NCBI GenBank assembly: GCA_937884915.1
Contig: CALAAN010000179.1
Span: 1 to 7,394, forward strand
DNA length: 7,394 nucleotides
Reading direction: 5' to 3'
From: an uncultured Oscillibacter sp.
GTDB lineage: Bacteria > Bacillota > Clostridia > Oscillospirales > Oscillospiraceae
The notes beneath the pieces are model-generated. The model saw only the letters and a list, made by a program, of their open reading frames with translations, was not told where the DNA came from and searched no databases. Positions 1 to 5,524 of this stretch are shown here, in pieces (position 1 is the stretch's first letter; each line of letters starts with the position of its first letter). A program made the position numbers and the translations under genes.

Positions 1-164
1 TCGCGGTGCTGCTCATCGAGCACGACATGAACCTCGTCATGAACATCTGCGAGGGCATCGCCGTTTTGAACTTCGGCCATGTCATCGCCAAGGGCACACC
101 CGAAGACATTCAGAACAATCCCGAGGTCATTGAAGCCTACCTCGGCAAGCAGAAGGAGGCCTAA
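1..164 (+). CDS. livG: LivG-type branched-chain amino acid ABC transporter ATP-binding protein, C-terminal fragment
   Basis: Only the last 53 codons are present; the reading frame starts at base 3 and ends with TAA at 162-164. The fragment begins just before the H-loop (AVLLIEHDMN), whose histidine contacts ATP gamma-phosphate in ABC ATPases. It continues through MNICEGIAVLNFGHVIAKGT and ends in the EAYLG segment typical of LivG/LivF C-termini. LivG is one of two cytoplasmic ATPases that power uptake of leucine, isoleucine and valine, or related amides, through LivH and LivM. The stop codon lies 2 bp before the livF start, and the gene's last codons (AAGGAGGCC at 154-161 and nearby) supply the livF ribosome binding site, so the two are almost certainly one operon and translationally coupled. 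The assignment to LivG rather than another ABC ATPase rests on the C-terminal wording and on the livF neighbour. The Walker motifs lie outside the window. Confidence 0.88.
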   Translation, partial: AVLLIEHDMNLVMNICEGIAVLNFGHVIAKGTPEDIQNNPEVIEAYLGKQKEA

Positions 165-166
165 CG

Positions 167-877
167 ATGGGACAGATCTTACAGGTGAACGATCTTCACG
201 TTTACTACGGCAGCATCCACGCCGTCAAGGGCGTTTCCTTCGAGGTCAACGAGGGCGAGGTCGTCACGCTGATCGGCGCGAACGGCGCAGGCAAGTCGAC
301 CGTTCTGAACACGGTCTCCGGCCTTCTGCATCCCAAGCACGGCAGCGTCGTCTTCGAGGGCAAGGACTTAAAGGGCGTTCCCGCGCACAAGATCGTCGAG
401 CACGGTCTTGCGCAGGTCCCCGAAGGCCGTCATGTCTTTTTGCAGATGACGGTCGAGGATAACCTCGAAATGGGCGCTTACACCCAGCCCAATTCCACCA
501 TCGAAGCGGGCATCGCGGACGTCTACGAGCGCTTCCCGCGCCTCAAGGAGCGCCGCAAGCAGATCGCCGGTACGCTCTCCGGCGGTGAGCAGCAGATGCT
601 CGCCATGGGCAGAGCGCTCATGAGTAAGCCCAAGCTCCTGATGCTCGACGAGCCGTCCATGGGCTTAGCTCCGATCCTCGTGGAGCAGATCTTCGACATC
701 ATCCGCGAGCTGCACGCTGCGGGCACGACGATTTTGCTCGTCGAGCAGAACGCGCAGGCCGCGCTCTCCGTCGCCGACCGCGCGTACGTGCTTGAAACGG
801 GCCGCATCACCCTCTCCGGCACCGGCAAGGAGCTCATGGCGAGCGACGCCGTCCGCAAGGCCTACCTCGGCGGTTAA
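167..877 (+). CDS. livF: LivF-type branched-chain amino acid ABC transporter ATP-binding protein
   Basis: A complete 236-residue ABC ATPase, the usual LivF length. Visible motifs are Walker A GANGAGKST (37-45), the LivF-typical VPEGRHVF segment (84-91) in the Q-loop region, the signature LSGGEQQ (137-143), and Walker B LLMLDE (157-162) followed by PSMGLAP. Where most ABC ATPases have the H-loop histidine, this protein has LLVEQN (Gln194). That substitution is a known mark of the LivF family and is not damage. LivF pairs with LivG on the cytoplasmic face of the LivHM channel to drive import of branched-chain amino acids delivered by a periplasmic-type binding lipoprotein. The ATG at 167 is chosen because AAGGAGG (154-160) sits at good spacing and it follows the livG stop by 2 bp. 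It is the last gene of its operon, since a terminator follows 17 bp after the stop. Confidence 0.95.
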   Translation: MGQILQVNDLHVYYGSIHAVKGVSFEVNEGEVVTLIGANGAGKSTVLNTVSGLLHPKHGSVVFEGKDLKGVPAHKIVEHGLAQVPEGRHVFLQMTVEDNLEMGAYTQPNSTIEAGIADVYERFPRLKERRKQIAGTLSGGEQQMLAMGRALMSKPKLLMLDEPSMGLAPILVEQIFDIIRELHAAGTTILLVEQNAQAALSVADRAYVLETGRITLSGTGKELMASDAVRKAYLGG

Positions 878-894
878 CGCACAGCTTAAATACG

Positions 895-925
895 AAGAGT
901 CGTCCGAAAGGGCGGCTCTTTTTTT
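895..925 (+). terminator. Intrinsic terminator of the liv operon
   Basis: The arm AAGAGTCGTCC (895-905), a GAAA tetraloop (906-909) and the arm GGGCGGCTCTT (910-920) form an 11-bp stem with two G-T wobbles. It is followed directly by a T-tract running through 925. It lies 17 bp after the livF stop, which is the expected place. Confidence 0.92.
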
Positions 926-984
926 GTGCAGTTTCGCCGCCGTGCAAAATTTCCGCGCAACCTGCTGCACATTTGCAAAAGATA

Positions 985-993
985 TGGTATACT
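985..993 (+). promoter_or_regulatory. Extended -10 promoter for the two-component operon
   Basis: TGGTATACT (985-993) fits the extended -10 pattern TGnTATAnT. No good -35 box sits 16-18 bp upstream; the 17-bp position holds CTGCAC at 965-970, a weak match, which is normal for extended -10 promoters. The predicted transcript would start near 1000 and leave a leader of about 50 nt before the TTG start. Several TGCA-containing words (927, 943, 966, 974) lie upstream, but their spacing is irregular. Confidence 0.65.
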
Positions 994-1003
994 GACGGGA
1001 CAA

Positions 1004-1023
1004 GCGCCGCGAAACCGCGGCGC
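1004..1023 (+). promoter_or_regulatory. GC-only hairpin at the 5' end of the response-regulator leader
   Basis: GCGCCGCG (1004-1011), loop AAAC (1012-1015) and CGCGGCGC (1016-1023) form a perfect 8-bp all-GC stem. It begins only a few bases after the predicted transcription start and has no T-tract, so it is not a terminator. It may be a 5' stabilising stem or a DNA operator; the sequence cannot decide. Confidence 0.55.
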
Positions 1024-1049
1024 GACGACACAGGATCGGAGGGATCGGA

Positions 1050-1721
1050 TTGTTCAAAATTCTCATTGCGGAGGACGACCGCGAGCTGCGCCAGCTCTTC
1101 GCCCACGTGCTCACCAAAAACGGCTACACCGTCCTCGGCGTCTCCAACGGCGAGGAGGCGCTTGCCGCGCTTGAGCAGAGCTATTACGATCTCATCATCT
1201 CCGACATTATGATGCCGAAGATGGACGGCTACGAGCTCGTGCGCTCGATCCGCGAGAGCGGCTCGTCCATCCCCATTATGATGATCACCGCCAAGGACGC
1301 CTTTGACGACATGCGCCTCGGCTTCCTCTCCGGCAGCGACGACTATATGGTCAAGCCCATCAACATCGGCGAAATGGTGCTGCGTGTGAGCGCGCTGCTG
1401 CGCCGCGCCCAGATGGCAAGCGAGCGCCGTCAGGTCATCGGCGGCACGGTAATGGAGTGCGACTCGCTCAGCGTCACCGCCGGCGGTGAGAGCATGGTGC
1501 TGCCGCAGAAGGAGTTCATGCTGCTCTACAAGATGGCGTCGTTCCCCGGCCGCATCTTCACGCGCCAGCAGCTCATGGACGACATCTGGGGCTACGATTC
1601 CAGCACCGACACCCACACCGTCGACGTTCACATCGCGCGCCTGCGCGAGCGCTTCCGCGACAATCCCGACTTTAAGATCGTCACGATGCGCGGCGTGGGG
1701 TACAAGGTGGTGCGCACATGA
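1050..1721 (+). CDS. OmpR/PhoB-family response regulator
   Basis: This 223-residue protein has a CheY-like receiver domain (about 3-120) and a winged-helix DNA-binding domain (about 128-221). The phosphorylation machinery is intact: acidic pair Asp9/Asp10, phospho-acceptor Asp52 in IISDIMMPKMDG, Thr80 and Lys102 in the YMVKP segment. The effector domain carries the usual family wording (FTRQQLMDDIWGY, VDVHIARLRERF, and RGVGYKV near the end). It should be a transcription factor activated by the downstream kinase. The start is TTG at 1050: GGAGGG (1038-1043) lies 6 nt upstream and the protein begins exactly at the expected MFKILIAEDD. The final codons overlap the kinase start in an ATGA junction at 1718-1721, so the pair is translationally coupled. 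Its targets are not given by the sequence; its own operon and the lipid operon downstream are the first candidates. Confidence 0.94.
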   Translation: MFKILIAEDDRELRQLFAHVLTKNGYTVLGVSNGEEALAALEQSYYDLIISDIMMPKMDGYELVRSIRESGSSIPIMMITAKDAFDDMRLGFLSGSDDYMVKPINIGEMVLRVSALLRRAQMASERRQVIGGTVMECDSLSVTAGGESMVLPQKEFMLLYKMASFPGRIFTRQQLMDDIWGYDSSTDTHTVDVHIARLRERFRDNPDFKIVTMRGVGYKVVRT

Positions 1722-2743
1722 AAAAGCGGCGCAACAAATTTCTCGATATCCGCGTGCAGTTTTTCTTCATCTGCATGGCGGGCTTTATCGGCGTGGCGCT
1801 GCTCGCCGCGCTCGCGGCCTGGGGACTTGAGCACCTCGGCGTCAACGTGCCGATGTTCGTATGGCTGCTCATCTTCACGCTGCTGCTCGGCAGCGCGACG
1901 GCGGCGGGCTTTTCTGTCGCGTTCTTCGCGCCCATCTCGCGCCTGTCGCGCGCGATGAAAGAGGTCGCTGGCGGCAACTTCCGCGTGCACGTGGAGACAA
2001 ACAGCGTCTTTCGCGACATCCGCGACAGCTTCGACAGCTTCAACCTCATGGTCAGCGAGCTGAACGCGACTGAGACCTTGCAGACCGACTTCATCTCGAA
2101 CGTCTCGCACGAGTTCAAAACGCCCATCAGCGCGATCGAGGGCTACGCCTCGCTCTTGCAGGAGCACCAGCAATCCCCCGAGGAGCAGGCGGAGTATATC
2201 GACAAAATTCTCTTCAACACGCGCAGACTCTCCGCCTTAGCGGGCAACATCTTACTGCTGAGTAAGCTCGACAGCCAGTCCATCCACCCCCAGCGCTCGC
2301 GCTTCCGTCTCGACGAGCAGATGAGGCAGTGCATTCTGGCGCTTGAGCGCAAATGGACGGAAAAGGACGTCGACTTCGACGTCGACCTTGACTCCGTCGA
2401 CTTCACAGGCTACGAGGGACTTTTGCAGCACGTGTGGACGAACCTCATCGACAACGCCGTCAAATTTGGCCCGCGCGGCGGCATGATCCGCATGCGTCTC
2501 ATGGAGGAAAACGGCAGCGTGCTCTTCACCATCGACAACGAGGACAAAAGCATCCCCGACGAGGATAAGGCCCGCATTTTTAACAAATTCTATCAGGGGG
2601 ACAGCTCACACGAATCCGAGGGCAACGGCCTCGGCCTCGCGCTCGTGCGCAAGATCGTCGCCATCCACGGCGGCGAGGTCTGGGTCGAGGACCCGGTGAA
2701 CGGCGGCTGCCGCTTTGCCGTGCGGCTGCCGATGGAGAAATGA
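1718..2743 (+). CDS. HAMP-containing sensor histidine kinase with minimal extracytoplasmic loop
   Basis: This 341-residue membrane kinase is encoded 4 bp into the end of the response regulator. Two hydrophobic helices (about 14-36 and 47-70) are joined by only about 10 residues around EHLGVNVPM, so there is essentially no external sensor domain. A HAMP-like linker (about 71-118) leads to the DHp domain with the phospho-acceptor His131 in SHEFKTPISAIEG, and then the HATPase domain. The N-box is TNLIDNAVKF (241-250), the F-box IFNKFYQGD (287-295) and the G2 box GNGLGLAL (302-309). The G1 box, usually DxGxG, reads DNEDKSIP (273-280) and has lost both glycines. It should autophosphorylate and pass phosphate to Asp52 of the regulator. 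The layout resembles intramembrane-sensing kinases that respond to envelope or lipid stress; that role is inference. A terminator-like hairpin follows about 93 bp after the stop. Confidence 0.93.
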   Translation: MKKRRNKFLDIRVQFFFICMAGFIGVALLAALAAWGLEHLGVNVPMFVWLLIFTLLLGSATAAGFSVAFFAPISRLSRAMKEVAGGNFRVHVETNSVFRDIRDSFDSFNLMVSELNATETLQTDFISNVSHEFKTPISAIEGYASLLQEHQQSPEEQAEYIDKILFNTRRLSALAGNILLLSKLDSQSIHPQRSRFRLDEQMRQCILALERKWTEKDVDFDVDLDSVDFTGYEGLLQHVWTNLIDNAVKFGPRGGMIRMRLMEENGSVLFTIDNEDKSIPDEDKARIFNKFYQGDSSHESEGNGLGLALVRKIVAIHGGEVWVEDPVNGGCRFAVRLPMEK

Positions 2744-2763
2744 CCGACATTCTTCAACAAAAG

Positions 2764-2806
2764 TTGAGCTTGGCTTCACCATTTCTTATAAACTCTATGC
2801 TATACT
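2764..2806 (+). promoter_or_regulatory. Overlapping promoters for the lipid-modification operon
   Basis: TTGAGC (2764-2769), a 17-bp spacer and TATAAA (2787-2792) make a good sigma-A-type promoter. A second, extended -10 element, TGCTATACT (2798-2806), lies just downstream and matches the style of the two-component promoter (TATGsTATACTGA in both). An imperfect inverted repeat, TCAAC (2754-2758), AAAA, GTTGA (2763-2767), covers the -35 box and could be an operator. Which -10 is used cannot be told from sequence. Confidence 0.6.
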
Positions 2807-2836
2807 GAATCTTAACAGCCTGATGAACGGCTTTTT

Positions 2837-2866
2837 CCCGGCGCAGCGACTCTGCGTCGGGCTTTT
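2837..2866 (+). terminator. Terminator-like hairpin in the leader (end of two-component operon or attenuator)
   Basis: CCCGGCGCAG (2837-2846), loop CGACT (2847-2851) and CTGCGTCGGG (2852-2861) form a 10-bp stem with one wobble, followed by CTTTTA. It lies downstream of the promoter at 2764-2806 and upstream of the next gene. It therefore either ends read-through from the kinase gene or acts as an attenuator for the lipid operon. A smaller stem, AGCC (2817-2820) with GGCT (2829-2832) and then TTTT, precedes it; the same AGCC could instead pair with GGCT at 2860-2863. Confidence 0.65.
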
Positions 2867-2890
2867 ATCACAGGATCAGGAGAGGTGACG

Positions 2891-3373
2891 ATGGGCTTTC
2901 TGCGCTGCTGCGTTTACTACGCCATTTTAGCCGTCGTGTCATTTTTCATCGGGCGGCTGCTGCCAAAATCCTGGTTCCACGGCGACAAATTCCCCTACCG
3001 CTGCGCAAGCTGGGAGGCAAAGCTCTACCGCTTTCTTCGTGTGCACGAGTGGCAGGACAAGGTGCCCGACATGAGCAGGATCGTCCCCAAGCTCATCCCC
3101 GCCAAAAAGCTGGACACGGACTTTCGCGCGCAGCTCCCGCGCATGATCGAAGAGACCTGCGTCGCCGAGTTCACGCACTTTGTGCTCATTCTGCTCGGCT
3201 TTTACGCGCTGCGCCTCTGGCCCGGGACGGGCGGCGCGGTCGTCACCGCCATCTATATCTTATTCGGCAATCTGCCGTTTCTCATCATCCAGCGCTACAA
3301 CCGGCCGCGGCTGCAAAAGCTTCTCGCCGCGCAGCAGCGCCGGAGCAGACACAACAAAGAAGAATTACAGTAA
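2891..3373 (+). CDS. CrtO-like membrane acyltransferase homologue (glycosyl-4,4'-diaponeurosporenoate acyltransferase family)
   Basis: A 160-residue membrane protein. The ATG at 2891 is preferred over a GTG at 2885 because the ribosome binding site AGGAG (2878-2882) sits 8 nt from the ATG and only 2 nt from the GTG. There is one N-terminal helix (about 8-25), a conserved-looking middle with FPYRCASWE (34-42) and HEWQDKVPD (52-60), two more helices (about 95-112 and 114-133), and a basic tail containing RYNRPRL (135-141). The RYNRPRL...RR...RH ending, the WxxK(V/L)xD segment and the size match, from memory, staphylococcal CrtO, which adds a fatty acyl chain to the sugar of the staphyloxanthin precursor. 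No carotenoid genes are seen here. The partners are a glycolipid glycosyltransferase 16 bp downstream and a PAP2-type protein, so the acceptor is more likely another glycolipid (inference). The enzyme activity itself is unproven for this branch. Confidence 0.78.
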   Translation: MGFLRCCVYYAILAVVSFFIGRLLPKSWFHGDKFPYRCASWEAKLYRFLRVHEWQDKVPDMSRIVPKLIPAKKLDTDFRAQLPRMIEETCVAEFTHFVLILLGFYALRLWPGTGGAVVTAIYILFGNLPFLIIQRYNRPRLQKLLAAQQRRSRHNKEELQ

Positions 3374-3389
3374 AGGATCGGAGCTTTTC

Positions 3390-4526
3390 ATGAAAGTCTT
3401 GATTTTAAGCTGCAACACCGGCGAGGGGCACAACTCCTGCGCCGCGGCGCTCGAGGAGGAGTGCCGCAACCAGAACATCCCCTGCGACACCGAGGACGCG
3501 CTGCGCTTCATCTCGCCCGAGGTCTCGCGCTTTATCTCCAACTGGCACGTGCGCATCTATCGCCACGCGCCGGGTCTTTTCCGCGTGGGCTACCGCGCGG
3601 CAGAGGAGCATCCCGCACAGTTTCATGAAGGCTCCGCGCTCTACCGCTATCTGACGCAGGGCGCGGAAAAGCTTTGCGGCTTCATCGCCGGCAGCGGGTA
3701 CGACACGGTCATCTGCACCCACACGTTCGCGGCGCTGATGGTCAGCGAGGTCGTGAAGACGCACCTGCCGAACCTCAAGACCTGTTTCATCGCCACGGAC
3801 TACACCTGCTCGCCCAGCGTGAAGGACAGCTCGCTCGACCGCTATTTCATCCCCGCCTCTTCGCTCTCGGGCGATTTTCTCGGCGGCGGCGTGACGAGCG
3901 AACGCCTGCGCGCCTGCGGCATTCCCGTGCGCCAGATGTTCCGCTCCAGCGTGCGCAAGGAGGACGCCAAGCGCGCGTTCGGCATCCCCACCGATCACAA
4001 GCACCTCGTGATGATGTGCGGCAGCATGGGCTGCGGCCCCATCATGAGCATCGCGCGCCGCATCGTGCGCGACCTGCCGGACGATCAGGACCTGACCATC
4101 GTCTGCGGCACGAACAAGCAGCTCTATCGCAGGCTCGAGCGCCGCTTTTATGATGCGAAAAACGTCCATGTCCGCTCGTATGTGAAGGACATGGCGCTTT
4201 TGATGGACTCCGCCGACCTCTACCTCACAAAGCCCGGCGGCATCAGCGTGACGGAGGCGGCCTCGATGCGCCTGCCGATGGTGTTCATCGACGCTGTCGC
4301 GGGCTGCGAGGAGTACAACAAGGACTTCTTCCTGCGCACGGGCGGCGCGGTCACAGGGCAGACGCCCAAGGAGATCGCGCGCACGAGCCTGCGCCTGCTC
4401 AGCGATGAAAACGCGCTCGAAAAGATGGGCGACGCGCTCGACGCCGCCGTGCCGCACAACGCCGCGGCCAACATCCTCTCCGAGATGAGCGAAGCCGAGG
4501 AGGAGAAGGAGGAAGACCTCGCATGA
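3390..4526 (+). CDS. GT28-type diacylglycerol glycosyltransferase (UgtP/MGDG synthase family)
   Basis: This 378-residue protein starts at ATG 3390, where GGAG (3380-3383) is 6 nt upstream and the protein begins with the expected strand MKVLILSCNTGEGHNSCAAA. The frame is open further upstream, but that part has no domain character and overlaps the previous gene. The N-terminal glycine-rich GEGHN loop with His14 is the acceptor-side motif of this family. A typical VICTHTFAA segment (107-115) follows, and the C-terminal half carries the UDP-sugar binding region with GSMGCG (211-216), then KPGGISVTEA (281-290). Family members are peripheral membrane enzymes that transfer glucose or galactose from UDP-sugars to diacylglycerol, making glycolipids or lipoteichoic acid anchors. 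The C-terminal tail (about 364-378) is strongly acidic, and its purine-rich codons supply the ribosome binding site for the next gene, which overlaps by 4 bp (ATGA, 4523-4526). The sugar and acceptor cannot be read from sequence. Confidence 0.88.
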   Translation: MKVLILSCNTGEGHNSCAAALEEECRNQNIPCDTEDALRFISPEVSRFISNWHVRIYRHAPGLFRVGYRAAEEHPAQFHEGSALYRYLTQGAEKLCGFIAGSGYDTVICTHTFAALMVSEVVKTHLPNLKTCFIATDYTCSPSVKDSSLDRYFIPASSLSGDFLGGGVTSERLRACGIPVRQMFRSSVRKEDAKRAFGIPTDHKHLVMMCGSMGCGPIMSIARRIVRDLPDDQDLTIVCGTNKQLYRRLERRFYDAKNVHVRSYVKDMALLMDSADLYLTKPGGISVTEAASMRLPMVFIDAVAGCEEYNKDFFLRTGGAVTGQTPKEIARTSLRLLSDENALEKMGDALDAAVPHNAAANILSEMSEAEEEKEEDLA

Positions 4527-5215
4527 TCAAACCCAGCGTTGACTACCGCCAGTTCCGATTCGGCAAACTGAACACACCGGAGTTTTCCCACGTGTGGCTG
4601 CTGCTCTACTGGCCCATCTTCGGCCTCGGCTTTTCGTATGTCGAGCGCTTCTATCCCGTCGCGCATTACATCAACATGCACTGCGCGCTCGACGATCTCA
4701 TTCCCTTTAACGAATGGTTTTTGATCCCCTACATGTTCTGGTTTGTGTACCTCATCGGCGCGGTGGCCTACACGTTCTTTTTCGATGTGCCGGGCTTTCG
4801 CCGCATGATGTACTTCGTGATGATCACCTACTCGGTGACACTTCTCATCTATTTTCTCTTCCCCACCTGCCAGACGCTGCGGCCCGAGGTCTTCCCGCGC
4901 GACAATGCCCTCACGCGCTTCATCGCGGGGTTCTACGAGTTCGACACGAACACGAACGTCTGTCCCTCACTGCACGTCATCGGCTCGATGGCGGCGTTTT
5001 TCGCCTTCTGGTACGCGCCGATCTTCTCCAAACGCGGCTGGCGCATTGCCTCGACCGTCGCGGCGTTTTTCATCAGTATCTCCACGGTCTTTATGAAGCA
5101 GCACTCTATTTTAGACGTGCTCGCCGCCCTGCCGCTGTGCGCGATCGGTTATTATTTCGCCTACGTCAGAACGCCGAAAAAATCCCGCACTGTTGTACCG
5201 GACATTTCACAATAA
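4523..5215 (+). CDS. PAP2-superfamily integral membrane protein, Aur1/PAP2_3-like
   Basis: A 230-residue multi-spanning protein with about six hydrophobic stretches (near 24-40, 66-88, 95-114, 151-165, 173-191 and 197-214). AGGAGG (4507-4512) lies 10 nt before the ATG, which overlaps the glycosyltransferase stop. Two catalytic PAP2 motifs are visible: CPSLH (147-151) with the proton-donor His151, and KQHSILDV (192-199) with the nucleophile His194 and Asp198. The first motif is reduced to FPTCQTLRP (113-121), without the usual lysine, and the arginine expected six residues before His194 is Thr188. Those differences fit the Aur1-like PAP2_3 branch rather than classical phosphatidate phosphatases. 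It could remove phosphate from phosphatidate or prenyl phosphate, or transfer a phospho-headgroup. In this operon, making diacylglycerol for the preceding glycosyltransferase is an attractive role, but that is inference. It is the last gene of the operon. Confidence 0.85.
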   Translation: MIKPSVDYRQFRFGKLNTPEFSHVWLLLYWPIFGLGFSYVERFYPVAHYINMHCALDDLIPFNEWFLIPYMFWFVYLIGAVAYTFFFDVPGFRRMMYFVMITYSVTLLIYFLFPTCQTLRPEVFPRDNALTRFIAGFYEFDTNTNVCPSLHVIGSMAAFFAFWYAPIFSKRGWRIASTVAAFFISISTVFMKQHSILDVLAALPLCAIGYYFAYVRTPKKSRTVVPDISQ

Positions 5216-5220
5216 GAAAC

Positions 5221-5262
5221 GCATCCGCAGAAGCAGCCAAAACTTCTGCGGATGCTTCTTTT
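5221..5262 (+). terminator. Strong intrinsic terminator after the lipid operon
   Basis: GCATCCGCAGAAG (5221-5233) and CTTCTGCGGATGC (5243-5255) form a perfect 13-bp stem with a 9-nt loop (5234-5242). The following bases TTCTTTT (5256-5262) make the T-tract. The stem starts 5 bp after the PAP2 stop codon. Confidence 0.93.
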
Positions 5263-5263
5263 A

Positions 5264-5405
5264 TACGGCTCTCCCCGCCGTTTCATCTTGCGTATATTCG
5301 CGTATAATTGCATACTTTTCTGCATTTTCGCTATTTTTAGTGAATGTTTGTACATTGTGCATAGAAAAACGTTGAAAGTTTATCTATTTTTTGAGTTTTT
5401 AATCG
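5264..5405 (+). other. AT-rich non-coding region with phased repeats upstream of the binding-protein promoter
   Basis: No convincing gene lies here. Composition drops sharply from GC-rich coding DNA to AT-rich. Related words recur about every 10 bp, one helical turn: CGTATATTCG (5291), CGTATAATTG (5301), CATACTTTTC (5311) and a looser GCATTTTCG (5322). An inverted repeat AATGT (5343-5347), TTGT, ACATT (5352-5356) follows, and short A/T tracts continue to the -35 box. It may be regulator-binding or bent upstream DNA; no specific regulator site was recognised. Confidence 0.45.
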
Positions 5406-5434
5406 TTGACAATGAATAAGTAAACATCTATACT
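5406..5434 (+). promoter_or_regulatory. Near-consensus sigma-A promoter for the amino acid ABC operon
   Basis: TTGACA (5406-5411), exactly 17 bp, then TATACT (5429-5434): a perfect -35 and a five-of-six -10. The start would be near 5441, giving a leader of about 85 nt. Just after the -10 lie a tandem ATCGTT repeat (5436-5447 region) and a small inverted repeat TTCAT (5445-5449) / ATGAA (5457-5461). These could be operator half-sites. The strength of the promoter fits the high expression usual for binding proteins. Confidence 0.9.
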
Positions 5435-5524
5435 ATCGTTATCGTTCATGAGACGTATGAAAATTCGTTCAGCAATCAAACATTATACAAGATGGAAAGA
5501 AATTGAAAAAAGGAGCTATCAACC

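Noticed and set aside
927..981. TGCA-containing words as direct repeats for the response regulator
   Set aside because: The spacings (16, 23 and 8 bp) are irregular, unlike the 10-11 bp phasing typical of OmpR/PhoB-type sites.
834..1631. Long minus-strand open frame opposite the response regulator
   Set aside because: It lies antisense to a gene with clear receiver and winged-helix motifs. Its His/Ala/Asp/Val-rich wording is what GC-rich coding DNA gives when read backwards, and it crosses a terminator and a promoter.
3180..3389. Upstream extension of the glycosyltransferase frame
   Set aside because: The residues are Ser/Arg-rich with no family character and overlap the CrtO-like gene. The ATG at 3390 has a proper ribosome binding site and starts at the expected first strand.
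3405..4457. 350-codon minus-strand open frame opposite the glycosyltransferase
   Set aside because: Low-complexity His/Ala/Arg/Val composition with no domain, antisense to a well-supported GT28-type gene. It is a codon-bias shadow.
5301..5314. Possible ArgR box in CGTATAATTGCATA
   Set aside because: The symmetry GTAT/ATAC does not fit the TGnATwwwwATnCA pattern of ARG boxes, so no regulator name is justified.
5193..5375. Small + strand frame after the PAP2 gene
   Set aside because: It runs through the terminator and into AT-rich non-coding DNA, with no ribosome binding site and no domain.
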